Source: Methanocalculus natronophilus | GTDB taxonomy: Archaea > Halobacteriota > Methanomicrobia > Methanomicrobiales > Methanocorpusculaceae | NCBI RefSeq assembly: GCF_038751955.1 | Contig: NZ_JBCEXH010000001.1 | Coordinates: 204,300 to 268,299 of the forward strand | Direction: 5' to 3' | DNA length: 64,000 nucleotides | Shown: in pieces, positions 35,984 to 43,526 of the stretch | Numbering within the stretch: the stretch's first letter is position 1 | Layout of the letters: each line of letters opens with the position of its first letter | Notes under the pieces: generated by a model | Told to the model about the DNA's origin: nothing | The model's database searches: none | Seen by the model: only the letters and a program-made list of their open reading frames with translations | Position numbers and translations under genes: made by a program

Positions 35984-37162
35984 ATGGCTTTCTTCGATAT
36001 ATTGCGGCCAAATATTGAGAAGTTACATGATAAGAAAGATATCCGGGGGCTGGTCAGGGCAGTTGAACATTCCGATGAGGAGATCCGTTCTGGTGCACGG
36101 TCAGCCCTCCTTGACCTGATGCCGGGATCATGTGAGGGGATTGTAGCGCTTGCAGTTGACCCGGATACGCTGGTGCGTTCAGGTGCAGTCCGGATTCTGG
36201 AGACGACAGGAGAGGTTGCCGTCTCCCCCCTGCTTGAGTTTTTTGCAAGAGGTACTGACGAGCAGTCCGGGTATGCTGCTCTTGCACTTGTTTCGATTGG
36301 GGAGGCAGCTGCCATGCCGCTTCTTGAACGGTTTCCTCTGCTGCAGGGTGAGCAGATCGAGTCCGGGATCACTATCCTGGTTGGGATCGGAACCCCGGCA
36401 CTACCGCACCTGAGAGAAGGGCTCCTGATGCCATCCCATATCCAGCGCCGGGGAGCAGCACTGGCTCTTCAGCACCTCGATGCCGAGCCGGCAGATGATC
36501 GTGAGAGGGCGGCACGGCTGGCTGCAACTGGCGAGTGGAAAGAAGTTGCAGCCTGCGGGAAGGAGGCAGTCCCGGTGCTTGCACACCTGCTTGGTGATGA
36601 CTACCATGTGCAGCGGGTCAATGCCGCACGGACACTTGGCCAGATCGGGGATCCTGCCACGCTGATGGATCTGGTCGGGGCGCTTTCGGATCCCGATGCC
36701 CGTGTCCGGGGGGCGGCAGTTCATGCACTTGGCGGGATTGGCGATACGGGTGCGGTACCGCATCTTGTATCCGCACTCAGAGACACTGACCATTATGTCC
36801 GGATGGAGGCGGCATCTGCCCTTGACCGGCTTGAGTGGTACCCGGAGAATGATGCCTGCCGGGTCCGGTACTTCATTGCGTCCCGGCAGTGGGAGAAGGC
36901 AGCGGCAATCGGGGAGCCTGCGGTTGGCCCACTGATAGAGATACTCAAGGATGAAGATCATATGGTCAGAAAAGAGCTTTCCGGGGCGATTCGAAGTCTT
37001 GGGGAGCTGTCGGTCAGGCCGCTTGAAGAGGCCCTGAACCATCCGGATCTCAGTATCCGCAATGTGGCAGGTGAGATTCTTGTCTCACTTGGCCAGACCG
37101 ATCTCGTCTACCGATCACTGTTGCCAAAGCAGGATGAGTCCGCTCGCCGGGAAGAGGAGTGA
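35984..37162 (+). CDS. HEAT-repeat protein
   Basis: 392 residues almost entirely of HEAT/PBS-lyase-like helical repeats. Examples are DDYHVQRVNAARTLGQIGD, DARVRGAAVHALGGIGD and DHYVRMEAASALDRLE, each about 30 residues. There is no signal peptide. Such alpha-solenoids are protein-interaction scaffolds, abundant in methanogens, and the partner is unknown. It is apparently monocistronic, with the MntP gene 53 nt downstream. Confidence 0.9.
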   Translation: MAFFDILRPNIEKLHDKKDIRGLVRAVEHSDEEIRSGARSALLDLMPGSCEGIVALAVDPDTLVRSGAVRILETTGEVAVSPLLEFFARGTDEQSGYAALALVSIGEAAAMPLLERFPLLQGEQIESGITILVGIGTPALPHLREGLLMPSHIQRRGAALALQHLDAEPADDRERAARLAATGEWKEVAACGKEAVPVLAHLLGDDYHVQRVNAARTLGQIGDPATLMDLVGALSDPDARVRGAAVHALGGIGDTGAVPHLVSALRDTDHYVRMEAASALDRLEWYPENDACRVRYFIASRQWEKAAAIGEPAVGPLIEILKDEDHMVRKELSGAIRSLGELSVRPLEEALNHPDLSIRNVAGEILVSLGQTDLVYRSLLPKQDESARREEE

Positions 37163-37215
37163 TGATGCTCCTTTGCCAGGCAGTAGGGATGTGCAGCCGG
37201 GAGCACTGAGCTGGT

Positions 37216-37782
37216 GTGAATGAGATCACCCTCTTCCTGATTGCTGTTGCCCTTGCCCTCGACTCCTGTGCGGTATCGATTGTTGCCGGTGCCACGATAC
37301 AGGAGAAGATCTGGTACTATGGTCTCCGGGCGGCAGTGATCTTCGGGCTCTTCCAGGGAGGGATGCCGGTTGCCGGATACCTGATAGGCGAGGCTGGCAG
37401 CGGGCTTATCGATCCCTATGGCTACCTGGTTGCGTTTCTGCTCCTTCTTCTGATCGGGGGGAAGATGTGTTATGAGTCGTTGTGGGGTGATGGGAGCGAG
37501 CCAGGTGCTTCGATCACCTCGTTTTCGACGGTTGTTGTACTTGCCATAGCAACAAGTATCGATGCGCTTGCAGCGGGGGTGACGTTTGCGGTGCTCCAGA
37601 TCCCGATTCTGCATGCCGCAGTCGTCATCGGGGTCGTGACAACAGCTGCATCACTTGCCGGGATCTGGGGCGGCAGAACCTTTGGCCCATACCTTGGGAA
37701 GAGAGTGGAGCTCGTTGGCGGGCTGATCCTGATCGGGATAGGCCTGAATATCCTGTTCGAAGGCCTGGCTGCCGGAGCCTGA
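37216..37782 (+). CDS. mntP: Putative manganese efflux pump MntP
   Basis: 188 residues from a GTG. Six hydrophobic helices form two repeats with the family pattern: VALALDSCAVSIVAG in the first half and IATSIDALAAGVTFA in the second, containing the conserved intramembrane Asp residues. MntP relatives export Mn2+. No regulatory RNA element was recognised upstream. Confidence 0.88.
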   Translation: MNEITLFLIAVALALDSCAVSIVAGATIQEKIWYYGLRAAVIFGLFQGGMPVAGYLIGEAGSGLIDPYGYLVAFLLLLLIGGKMCYESLWGDGSEPGASITSFSTVVVLAIATSIDALAAGVTFAVLQIPILHAAVVIGVVTTAASLAGIWGGRTFGPYLGKRVELVGGLILIGIGLNILFEGLAAGA

Positions 37783-37931
37783 AAACGGACAGGCCACGCA
37801 GAAGATGAGACTATCCGGGAATACCCTCCTGCTCCGAATAAGCCAGATGAAACCCGGAGAACCGGCGTTTTGGAGAAAGAAAAGAAAAGAATCGGGGTGC
37901 CGGGTTCCGGCACGGCTGCGTAATCCGCTAT

Positions 37932-38159
37932 TCAGAGCCCGAGATAGGGCGAGAGCCCGAGTATCCCATGCACGAGCGCAATCATAATTGTTAGTCTGGC
38001 CATCCAGAAGTGCCAGGTGAATGGCACCTTAATCTTGCCACTCCTCTTCAGCACCGCTATTGAGGCTGTGGTCAGGAGGCTCACGAGGAGAAGTATCCCA
38101 AGGACTGCAAGCAGCGAGAGGCCGAATACCTGGGTGTATGCAATTGTCTGGAGCATCAT
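37932..38159 (-). CDS. Small membrane protein, unknown
   Basis: 75 residues with two to three hydrophobic stretches (QVFGLSLLAVLGILLLVSLL, HFWMARLTIMIALVHGILG). Conserved-looking His and Trp in WHFWMARL are reminiscent of small haem-associated or DUF-type membrane proteins. It lies 8 nt downstream of the DOMON lipoprotein gene, so a shared electron-transfer or haem role is possible but speculative. Confidence 0.55.
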   Translation of the reverse strand: MMLQTIAYTQVFGLSLLAVLGILLLVSLLTTASIAVLKRSGKIKVPFTWHFWMARLTIMIALVHGILGLSPYLGL

Positions 38160-38167
38160 GTCTTTCT

Positions 38168-38767
38168 CTAGACCTCCCGAAGTGTTATGGTGGCAGTGCC
38201 ACGTTCCCGGTGCCTGACCCCGATATCATGTGTGTCTGAGAGTGCCCAGATGATTGGGATTGCCTCACCCGCCTCAAGAACATGATCATAGGGGTCCCCG
38301 GTATCCAGGGGGCGTTCGAACTCGATTGTGGTTATACCATCACGCTGGCTTCCGCCTGATCTGATGATATCATCTCTTCCACCAAGGTCGGTATCCGCAA
38401 CTATCGGGCACCGCGGACTCTCGCTGTACATGTCCCTGACGACTGCATCCCCATCGACGTACCCGACGATATAATCGATTCCGGAAGCCATGCGACCGGT
38501 GCCAAATCCGATGCCGACCCAGCCTTCAGCCCTGCCGACAAGCGCCATCTGAAGGGTGGTTTCGGTGGTTCTCCAGTGAATTGTCATGCTGTCTGAGAGC
38601 TGCTGAGAGTAGTGATACTCGCCTTCACCCACAGTACCATCTGGAACCCAGTCTTCTGTGACGGGTTGTTCGGGAACGACCTGATCCCCTGGCGGTGGTG
38701 CTTCAGCACAGCCACAGAGAAATACAAAGAGACAGAGTAGAGAGAAGAGTAGAGCCAACTGCTTCAT
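38168..38767 (-). CDS. DOMON-domain lipoprotein
   Basis: 199 residues from MKQLALLFSLLCLFVF. The lipobox is LCGC with the acyl Cys at about 20. The mature part is a DOMON/DOMON-like fold: MTIHWRTTETTLQMALVGRAEGWVGIGFG, DYIVGYVDGDAVVRDMYS and TTIEFERPLDTGDPYDH. DOMON domains bind haem or sugars and face the cell exterior. It pairs with the small membrane protein downstream. Divergent from tspO, with starts 62 nt apart. Confidence 0.85.
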   Translation of the reverse strand: MKQLALLFSLLCLFVFLCGCAEAPPPGDQVVPEQPVTEDWVPDGTVGEGEYHYSQQLSDSMTIHWRTTETTLQMALVGRAEGWVGIGFGTGRMASGIDYIVGYVDGDAVVRDMYSESPRCPIVADTDLGGRDDIIRSGGSQRDGITTIEFERPLDTGDPYDHVLEAGEAIPIIWALSDTHDIGVRHRERGTATITLREV

Positions 38768-38829
38768 ACTGATGTTGCTTGCCATGGGAGATGAAAAGTT
38801 TTTCTGTTACCGGGTATACAGAGAACCAT

Positions 38830-39324
38830 ATGGAATCTCCAGTGAAATCCCTCCGTGACGTTGCGCTCCTTATCGGGACGGTGCTGCTGTCTCTTTCTGC
38901 AGGTGCAATCGGTAGTTTTGCGACTGCTGCAAATGTCGCAGGCTGGTACCAGACGATTACACGGCCCTGGTTTACTCCTCCCGACTGGGTTTTTGGGCCT
39001 GCCTGGACGACGTTGTATATCCTGATGGGTATCTCGATCTTTCTGATCCTCAAAGTCGGATGGGAACGGCGGGATGTCAGGGTCGCAACAGGCATATTCG
39101 CCCTTCAGCTCTTTGTGAACGCGATCTGGTCGTTCCTCTTCTTCGGGATACCGTCTCCGCTCCTTGGGCTCATCTGTATCGTGATTTTGTGGTTTTTGAT
39201 CCTCTGGATGATCATTGCCTTCTACCGGATCAGGCCGGTTGCCGCGTACCTGAATATCCCCTATATCGCATGGGTCAGTTTTGCAACGCTGTTGAATGCA
39301 TCCATCTACCTGCTGAACCCCTGA
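38830..39324 (+). CDS. tspO: TspO/MBR-family membrane protein
   Basis: 164 residues from MESPVKSLRDVALLIG; an ATG at 38791 is also in frame. Five membrane helices carry the family motifs WYQTITRPWFTPPDWVFGPAWTTLY (split over TM1/TM2), NAIWSFLFFG and AYLNIPYIAWVSFATLLN. TspO binds porphyrins and may degrade or move them. Proximity to the DOMON lipoprotein suggests a haem or tetrapyrrole theme. Confidence 0.93.
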   Translation: MESPVKSLRDVALLIGTVLLSLSAGAIGSFATAANVAGWYQTITRPWFTPPDWVFGPAWTTLYILMGISIFLILKVGWERRDVRVATGIFALQLFVNAIWSFLFFGIPSPLLGLICIVILWFLILWMIIAFYRIRPVAAYLNIPYIAWVSFATLLNASIYLLNP

Positions 39325-39393
39325 CGTGAGATTTGTGTTGTCAATAATGGGATCGGGTGGCATTGAACGGCTGAAGAGGGTGTGAGATCAGAT

Positions 39394-40629
39394 ATGCGGA
39401 TTAAACAGGTGAGTTGCACAAATTTCAAGAGTTTCTCGGATCTGTCAGTGGATCTGGACGCATACAATATCCTGATTGGCACAAATGCCGCAGGCAAGAC
39501 AAACTTTATCCGTATACTGCGGTTCTTCCGGGATATTGCCCGACATGGCCTCGGGAATGCCATCTCTCTCCAGGGTGGAGCTGAGTATATCCAAAACACG
39601 AGGATTCCGAGCGATCTGCCGACCAGGCTTGGGATCGTCTTTGAGAATGACCTTGGAGTCTTCAGGGGCGTGCGGGATACTAACGGGAACCGGCATATCC
39701 TCACCTTCAACGGGATCGACTATACGTTCTCACTTGGCACCCATGAAGGGGGGTATCATATTCTCGATGACCGGCTCCATATCTGGTGTTCGTGCCGGCC
39801 TGAAGAAGGGGAGGGGGAGAGCCGGGCAGGGGAGCTTGTTATCACCCATACCTCAGACGGCGTCTTCTATGAGCTGAATACAGCAGATGATATACGGATT
39901 GATATCTCCGAGATCATCCCGCCGTATCTCCAGAGCAATACGCCAAAGGAGGGGACGCTCCTCATCGAGAACCCGCTGATGATCCCGCTGCCGGGTTTCC
40001 AGCGGTTCTTCGCAGATATTGCCATCTATGATTTCGATCCCAGGACCCCGAGAAAGGCAATCCCCCTTGCCGGGAGGAGCGATCTCGAGGAGGACGGGTC
40101 AAACCTCACCCTTGTCCTGAAGACTATCCTGGCTGATCCAGAGAAGAAGAGGCGGTTTTCAAACCTGATGCAGGATCTTCTGCCATTTGTCCGGGATGTC
40201 GATGTTCGGAAGTTCATGGATTCGTCAATCTACTTCACGGTGACCGAGCGGTACGGGGATGACCAGACACTGCCGTCCTCGGTGATTTCTGACGGAACCG
40301 TGAATGTGATCAATTTGATCTGTGCCCTCTACTTTGATGAAAGGCCGTTCATCGTCATCGAGGAGCCGGAGAAGAATATCCATCCCTACCTGATCGGAAA
40401 GGTGGTCTCGATGTTTGCCGATGCCGCCCGGAATAAGCAGATCCTGATCACAACCCACAATCCCGGGGTTGTGCGGCATGCAGATATTGAGGATATCCTC
40501 CTCATCTCACGGGATGCTGACGGGTTCTCGGTGATTTCAAAGCCTGCATACCGCGAGGAGGTCAGGACGTTCCTGAAGAACGAGGTGGGGTTGGAGGAGC
40601 TGTATATCCAGAACCTGCTTGGGCTGTGA
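39394..40629 (+). CDS. AAA/RecF-like ATPase (first gene of a candidate defence operon)
   Basis: 411 residues from MRIKQVSCTNFKSFSDL. Walker A is LIGTNAAGKTNF (about 29-40), and a long insertion carries the coiled or lid region. The signature-like ISDGTVNVINL is followed by Walker B VIEEPEKNIHP and the ITTHNPGVV H-loop. This is the overcoming-lysogeny (OLD)/COG4637-type ABC ATPase class. The stop overlaps a GTG of the repeat ORF (GTGA), and that ORF overlaps a TOPRIM-like gene, so three genes are coupled. ATPase plus TOPRIM pairs are typical of antiphage systems. A function here is inferred. Confidence 0.8.
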   Translation: MRIKQVSCTNFKSFSDLSVDLDAYNILIGTNAAGKTNFIRILRFFRDIARHGLGNAISLQGGAEYIQNTRIPSDLPTRLGIVFENDLGVFRGVRDTNGNRHILTFNGIDYTFSLGTHEGGYHILDDRLHIWCSCRPEEGEGESRAGELVITHTSDGVFYELNTADDIRIDISEIIPPYLQSNTPKEGTLLIENPLMIPLPGFQRFFADIAIYDFDPRTPRKAIPLAGRSDLEEDGSNLTLVLKTILADPEKKRRFSNLMQDLLPFVRDVDVRKFMDSSIYFTVTERYGDDQTLPSSVISDGTVNVINLICALYFDERPFIVIEEPEKNIHPYLIGKVVSMFADAARNKQILITTHNPGVVRHADIEDILLISRDADGFSVISKPAYREEVRTFLKNEVGLEELYIQNLLGL

Positions 40630-40865
40630 CGATGATGGTGGATCACTCTGCTGCCGGCAGGATAGTGACGGTTCGGGATAGCGGTGGAGCCGGTATGGTT
40701 GTACCTGGTATGGTTGTACCTGGCATGGTTGTACCCGGCATGGTTGTACCTGGCATGGTTGTAGCCGGGATGGTTGTAGCCGGGATGGTTGTACCTGGCA
40801 GGGGGTTTGCGGGGATTGCGGCAATGGCAGGTTTGGCGGGTTTGGCAGGTGCCACGGGTCCATGA
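40626..40865 (+). CDS. Pentapeptide-repeat ORF between ATPase and TOPRIM-like genes
   Basis: 79 codons from GTG 40626. The middle is seven copies of G-M-V-V-P/A, followed by an Ala/Gly/Met-rich tail (GFAGIAAMAGLAGLAG). The start overlaps the ATPase stop (GTGA) and the stop overlaps the next ATG (ATGA), exactly as in translationally coupled genes. Other frames across the repeat are also open, because the unit is 15 bp, so it may simply be a repeat expansion between two genes. If translated, it would be a small hydrophobic, possibly membrane-active peptide. Confidence 0.4.
   Translation: MTMMVDHSAAGRIVTVRDSGGAGMVVPGMVVPGMVVPGMVVPGMVVAGMVVAGMVVPGRGFAGIAAMAGLAGLAGATGP
40692..40796 (+). repeat. 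Seven 15-bp tandem repeats
   Basis: Seven contiguous copies of GG(T/C/G)ATGGTTGTA(C/G)C(T/C) with few mismatches, followed by a shorter 9-bp run near 40823-40850. The unit length is a multiple of three, so all frames stay open on both strands. Confidence 0.95.
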
Positions 40866-41380
40866 ACCGGCTCTTTGTCTTTCTGGAAGGATCTGATGAT
40901 ATCAGGTTCTTCGAAGGTGTCCTGAAACACGAGCTCCGGGAAGGGTATGCGAGTGTTGAACTGATCGCCTATGCCGGGATGAAGCATGTCCGGGTGGATG
41001 GTTTCATCCGGGGCATCGGGGCGATGGGAGATGACTACCTGATGGTTGCGGATATCGATACTGACCGCAATGTCCGTGCCAAGAAGAAACGCCTGAAAGG
41101 GTGGTACAGGGATCTTGACACCGACAGGGTAATCGTTGTCATCAAAGAGATCGAGGGATGGTACCTTGCCGGGCTCACTGATCATGCATCGCAGATCCTC
41201 GGGCTCAGGCCGCTCCCCGGAACAGACCGGGTGACAAAGGAGCGGTTCAACCAGATGATACCGGATCACTACGGGTCGCGGATCGATCTCTTCATCGAGA
41301 TCATCAGGCGGTACTCGATCCAGGTTGCCAGGGAGAAGAACCGGTCGTTCTCATTCTTTTACTGGAAGTGTCTGGAGTAG
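40862..41380 (+). CDS. TOPRIM-like (OLD-type nuclease-like) protein
   Basis: 172 residues. LFVFLEGSDDIRFFEGVL provides the TOPRIM glutamate (E9), YLMVADIDTDRN the DxD motif, and VIKEIEGWYLAG a later acidic helix seen in DUF4276/DUF4435-type proteins. Metal-dependent nuclease or ATPase-regulated effector activity is plausible. It is coupled by ATGA to the repeat ORF and lies in one operon with the ATPase, a layout seen in OLD/PARIS-like antiviral systems. The exact family is uncertain. Confidence 0.65.
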   Translation: MNRLFVFLEGSDDIRFFEGVLKHELREGYASVELIAYAGMKHVRVDGFIRGIGAMGDDYLMVADIDTDRNVRAKKKRLKGWYRDLDTDRVIVVIKEIEGWYLAGLTDHASQILGLRPLPGTDRVTKERFNQMIPDHYGSRIDLFIEIIRRYSIQVAREKNRSFSFFYWKCLE

Positions 41381-41456
41381 AGGGAGGATACGCGAAGGTG
41401 GTTTCGAACCGGGTTTTCGATCATGGCAGACATGAATGCCCGGCCCCCCGCGTGTC

Positions 41457-42386
41457 TTATACTATTGCAATCCCCAGGTTTTTAATATCCTGGAGACGCC
41501 CCGGTCCGATACCATCGATCCTGGTGAGATCATCGACCGAAGCGAAGGGACTCTCCTGCCTGAGCTCGATTATCTGCTGGGCACGTGCCTCATTGATATG
41601 CCTGATCAATGTGAGGTCGGCAAATGAGGCTCTGTTGATATTCACCCATGCAGGCTGCGGTGTGTCACCGACATAGGCGATCCCCTGGGCTTTGATTTGC
41701 TGGAGAGTTGTCTCTCCAATTCCAGTGACCCGTATAAGGTCATCAACCGAGGCGAAGGGGCGGTCACCGATGATCCGACCTGCAATAACAGGACCGACAT
41801 TTTTGATTAGTTGGAGCTCTTTTTCTGATGCGGTATTGATATTGACCATGCCCGGGCCTGGCCGTGCTTCTCTTCCCTGTACCGGAAGGGTCATCATTGC
41901 AATTATGACCTCTGAAACGGGATCAGAGATGACAAGATCAACTGTGTTCCCATCAAATCCCACACCCAGCGCTGCGGCCCTGGCGCTGTCCCTTGTGATC
42001 CTTGGGCCATCTGTTATTGTCGTATAGAGATAGACGGACTCGCCGGCTCTCCAGGTAAGAGGCGTGTCTGCGATTGCCCGAGCCGGGGCTGCCCCTCCAT
42101 ATGCAAGAGTGATCTCAGCGAGACGGCCGGATGCCCTGTCCGTGCCATACAGAGAGACGGTATCACCCCCCTGGTGCTGCACTGCGATATATTCCGTATT
42201 TGTATCCTCGAGAACAGCTGCATCTGCCACAATGAAGGAGGGTTTTTGCACAAGGCCGATTGAGCCCGTGAGTGAGGCCAGGACAATGAAGGCTGCAACC
42301 GCCGTGAGACCGACCATCAGGATGACGCCTATGACATTGGCAACTGCGTCCTCTGATCGTGTGGCTTCGTGTTTTTTCCTCTGCAT
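41457..42386 (-). CDS. Archaeal pilin-like protein with two ComEA-type helix-hairpin-helix modules
   Basis: 309 residues. The N-terminus has a class III-like signal: EATRSEDAVANVIGVILMVG then a hydrophobic helix, typical of archaeal type IV pilins (SEDAVANVIG ahead of the membrane segment). A beta-rich pilin domain follows (about 50-175). At the C-terminus are two ComEA-like HhH units (about 182-236, VNINTASEKELQLIKNVG; and about 247-306, VNINRASFADLTLI), each with an FASVDDL...GIG hairpin. It should be exposed outside the cell, where such domains bind DNA in bacterial competence. Function in this organism is unknown. Confidence 0.85.
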   Translation of the reverse strand: MQRKKHEATRSEDAVANVIGVILMVGLTAVAAFIVLASLTGSIGLVQKPSFIVADAAVLEDTNTEYIAVQHQGGDTVSLYGTDRASGRLAEITLAYGGAAPARAIADTPLTWRAGESVYLYTTITDGPRITRDSARAAALGVGFDGNTVDLVISDPVSEVIIAMMTLPVQGREARPGPGMVNINTASEKELQLIKNVGPVIAGRIIGDRPFASVDDLIRVTGIGETTLQQIKAQGIAYVGDTPQPAWVNINRASFADLTLIRHINEARAQQIIELRQESPFASVDDLTRIDGIGPGRLQDIKNLGIAIV

Positions 42387-42476
42387 CCAACCTCTCCCTG
42401 ACGATTGATGGTTCGACCTTCTATAATGCTGTTTGTATCGGGGCTTCCATCTGGTTTACGTACCGGGGTCAGTATC

Positions 42477-42710
42477 GGTGTGGTATCGATAGCCTGTTTG
42501 GGGATGGTGAGTCGGGAGCTTGGAGCGGTGTGGTATCGGAGCGGTGTGGTATCGATAGCCTGTTTGGGGATGGTGAGACGGAGGGTTGTATCGGTGTTGG
42601 TATCGATAGCCTGTTTGGGGATGATGAGCCGGGGGGTTGTATCGGTGCTGGTATCGGCAGCCTGTTTGGGGATGGTGAGTCGGGAGCTTGTATTGGTGTG
42701 GTTTTGGGAG
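42477..42710 (+). repeat. Four 51-bp tandem repeats plus one short unit
   Basis: The core GGTATCGATAGCCTGTTTGG recurs starting near 42482, 42548, 42599 and 42650 (the last copy reads GGTATCGGCAGCC). A partial unit lies at 42527-42542. Spacing between full units 2-4 is 51 bp. Divergence between copies is low, indicating recent expansion. Confidence 0.9.
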
Positions 42711-42732
42711 TTGTATCGGAAGAGGGTACAGG

Positions 42733-42819
42733 GTCAGTGGCCGATGAGTATTCTCTGCCGGGGTCTGCCTGCCACCGGCAAGACAACCTGCATCCACCAT
42801 CTCTTCACCGAGATCAGGG
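42733..42819 (+). pseudogene. 87-bp fragment copied from the Orc1/Cdc6-like gene
   Basis: This stretch aligns without gaps to 43993-44079 with only a handful of substitutions. It encodes the same SILCRGLPATGKTTCIHHL Walker A region. Homology stops abruptly on both sides (repeats to the left, unrelated sequence to the right). It is a partial duplication, not a gene on its own. Confidence 0.85.
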
Positions 42820-42857
42820 TGGGGGGTGCAGGAAGAGAGCAGAACAGTGAGGAAACC

Positions 42858-42947
42858 GGATGCAAGACCAACGGATGCAAAGCCACTGGATGCAAGGCCA
42901 CTGGATGCAAGGCCACTGGATGCAAGGCCACTGGATGCAAGGCCACC
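42858..42947 (+). repeat. Six 15-bp tandem repeats
   Basis: Copies of GGATGCAAGGCCACT, four of them nearly identical and the first two more diverged. In the plus frame they code G-C-K-A-T. They end 37 nt before the stop of the convergent RelE-like toxin gene. Confidence 0.95.
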
Positions 42948-42983
42948 AAAGGCTACAATCAATCAGAGATCCAAATCGCACAC

Positions 42984-43277
42984 TCAAAAGTCGCGATATG
43001 ATCGTTTCCGGGACTCGACTTCGAGAACATGTATAATTACAATATCATCATGAATGGATACAAGAGCCCTGATATCGCGCCGTATCCTGAGAGAATAGAC
43101 TGGATGCTGTGGGTTCGATGCCTTCAGCTTCTTAATCGAGAGATAGGGGGCATTTTTAATCTCAGAAATCCTGCGAACAACCATCCGGGCAGTTTCTTTT
43201 GGTAATTTTTCAAGATCCCGATCTGCACGAGGGGTATACCTGATAGTATAGGTAACCACAGGATCACTGAACTCCAT
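42984..43277 (-). CDS. RelE/ParE-family toxin
   Basis: 97 residues with the compact RelE fold: TYTIRYTPRADRDLEKLPKE, LKASNPQHPVYSLRIRRDIRALV and a C-terminal IIHVLEVESRKRSYRDF. RelE-type toxins cleave mRNA on the ribosome; ParE-type inhibit gyrase. The two cannot be separated here, although the terminal Arg/Tyr-rich tail suits RelE. It overlaps the antitoxin stop by 14 nt, the standard antitoxin-first operon. Confidence 0.88.
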   Translation of the reverse strand: MEFSDPVVTYTIRYTPRADRDLEKLPKETARMVVRRISEIKNAPYLSIKKLKASNPQHPVYSLRIRRDIRALVSIHDDIVIIHVLEVESRKRSYRDF

Positions 43278-43500
43278 ATTTCTTCATGATCCCGGATTCG
43301 GAGATGAACATCCCTGCCTTGATCTCTTCAAGAGCTTCTTCAAGGCCAATGATTGCCTCCTCACTGAGTGGCTCCTCATCAATGGCAAGGGTGAGCAGGC
43401 GCTCGATAACATCATTATATGACTCCTTCGGATGCTTTTTGAGGGATTTCAGCTGATCCTTCAGGTCATTTCTGATGTATATGGAGGTCGCTGTCTGCAT
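43264..43500 (-). CDS. Ribbon-helix-helix-type antitoxin
   Basis: 78 residues from MQTATSIYIRNDLKDQLKSL. An N-terminal RHH/VapB-like DNA-binding strand-helix-helix is followed by an acidic C-terminus (EEALEEIKAGMF) that should wrap the toxin. ATG 43500 is chosen because a perfect palindrome begins at the next base upstream, where autoregulatory binding is expected. Partner of the RelE-like toxin. Confidence 0.85.
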   Translation of the reverse strand: MQTATSIYIRNDLKDQLKSLKKHPKESYNDVIERLLTLAIDEEPLSEEAIIGLEEALEEIKAGMFISESGIMKKYGVQ

Positions 43501-43526
43501 AGTAATATTACTACGCACCTATAGGT
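43501..43526 (-). promoter_or_regulatory. Two palindromes upstream of the antitoxin (likely operator)
   Basis: AGTAATATTACT (43501-43512) is a perfect 12-bp palindrome directly abutting the antitoxin start codon. ACCTATAGGT (43517-43526) is a perfect 10-bp palindrome four bases further up. Toxin-antitoxin operons of this class are repressed by antitoxin binding to such sites. Binding itself is inferred. Confidence 0.6.

Larger units (their letters stand above)
42405..43001 (+). other. Patchwork repeat ORF (51-bp repeats, Orc1 P-loop fragment, 15-bp repeats)
   Basis: An open frame of 198 codons is made of three unrelated parts. The first is 51-bp repeats coding variants of SIACLGMVS. The second is a segment reading MSILCRGLPATGKTTCIHHL, which copies the Orc1-like gene 1.26 kb away. 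The third is six 15-bp copies coding G-C-K-A-T. Because repeat units are multiples of three, several frames are open on both strands. I do not regard it as a normal gene. It is best read as accessory repeat DNA that may or may not be translated. Confidence 0.6.

Noticed and set aside
40643-41269. Long minus-strand frame across the 15-bp repeats (PGTTMPGTTI repeats)
   Set aside because: It lies antisense to the TOPRIM-like gene and stays open only because the 15-bp repeat has no stops in that frame; no start signal or homology.
42477-42947. CRISPR array
   Set aside because: Units are contiguous tandem copies with no unique spacers and no cas genes are present.
42456-42962. Minus-strand frame with Pro/Ser/Tyr-rich repeats
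   Set aside because: Its length comes from the 51-bp and 15-bp arrays, which are open in several frames; no family resemblance.
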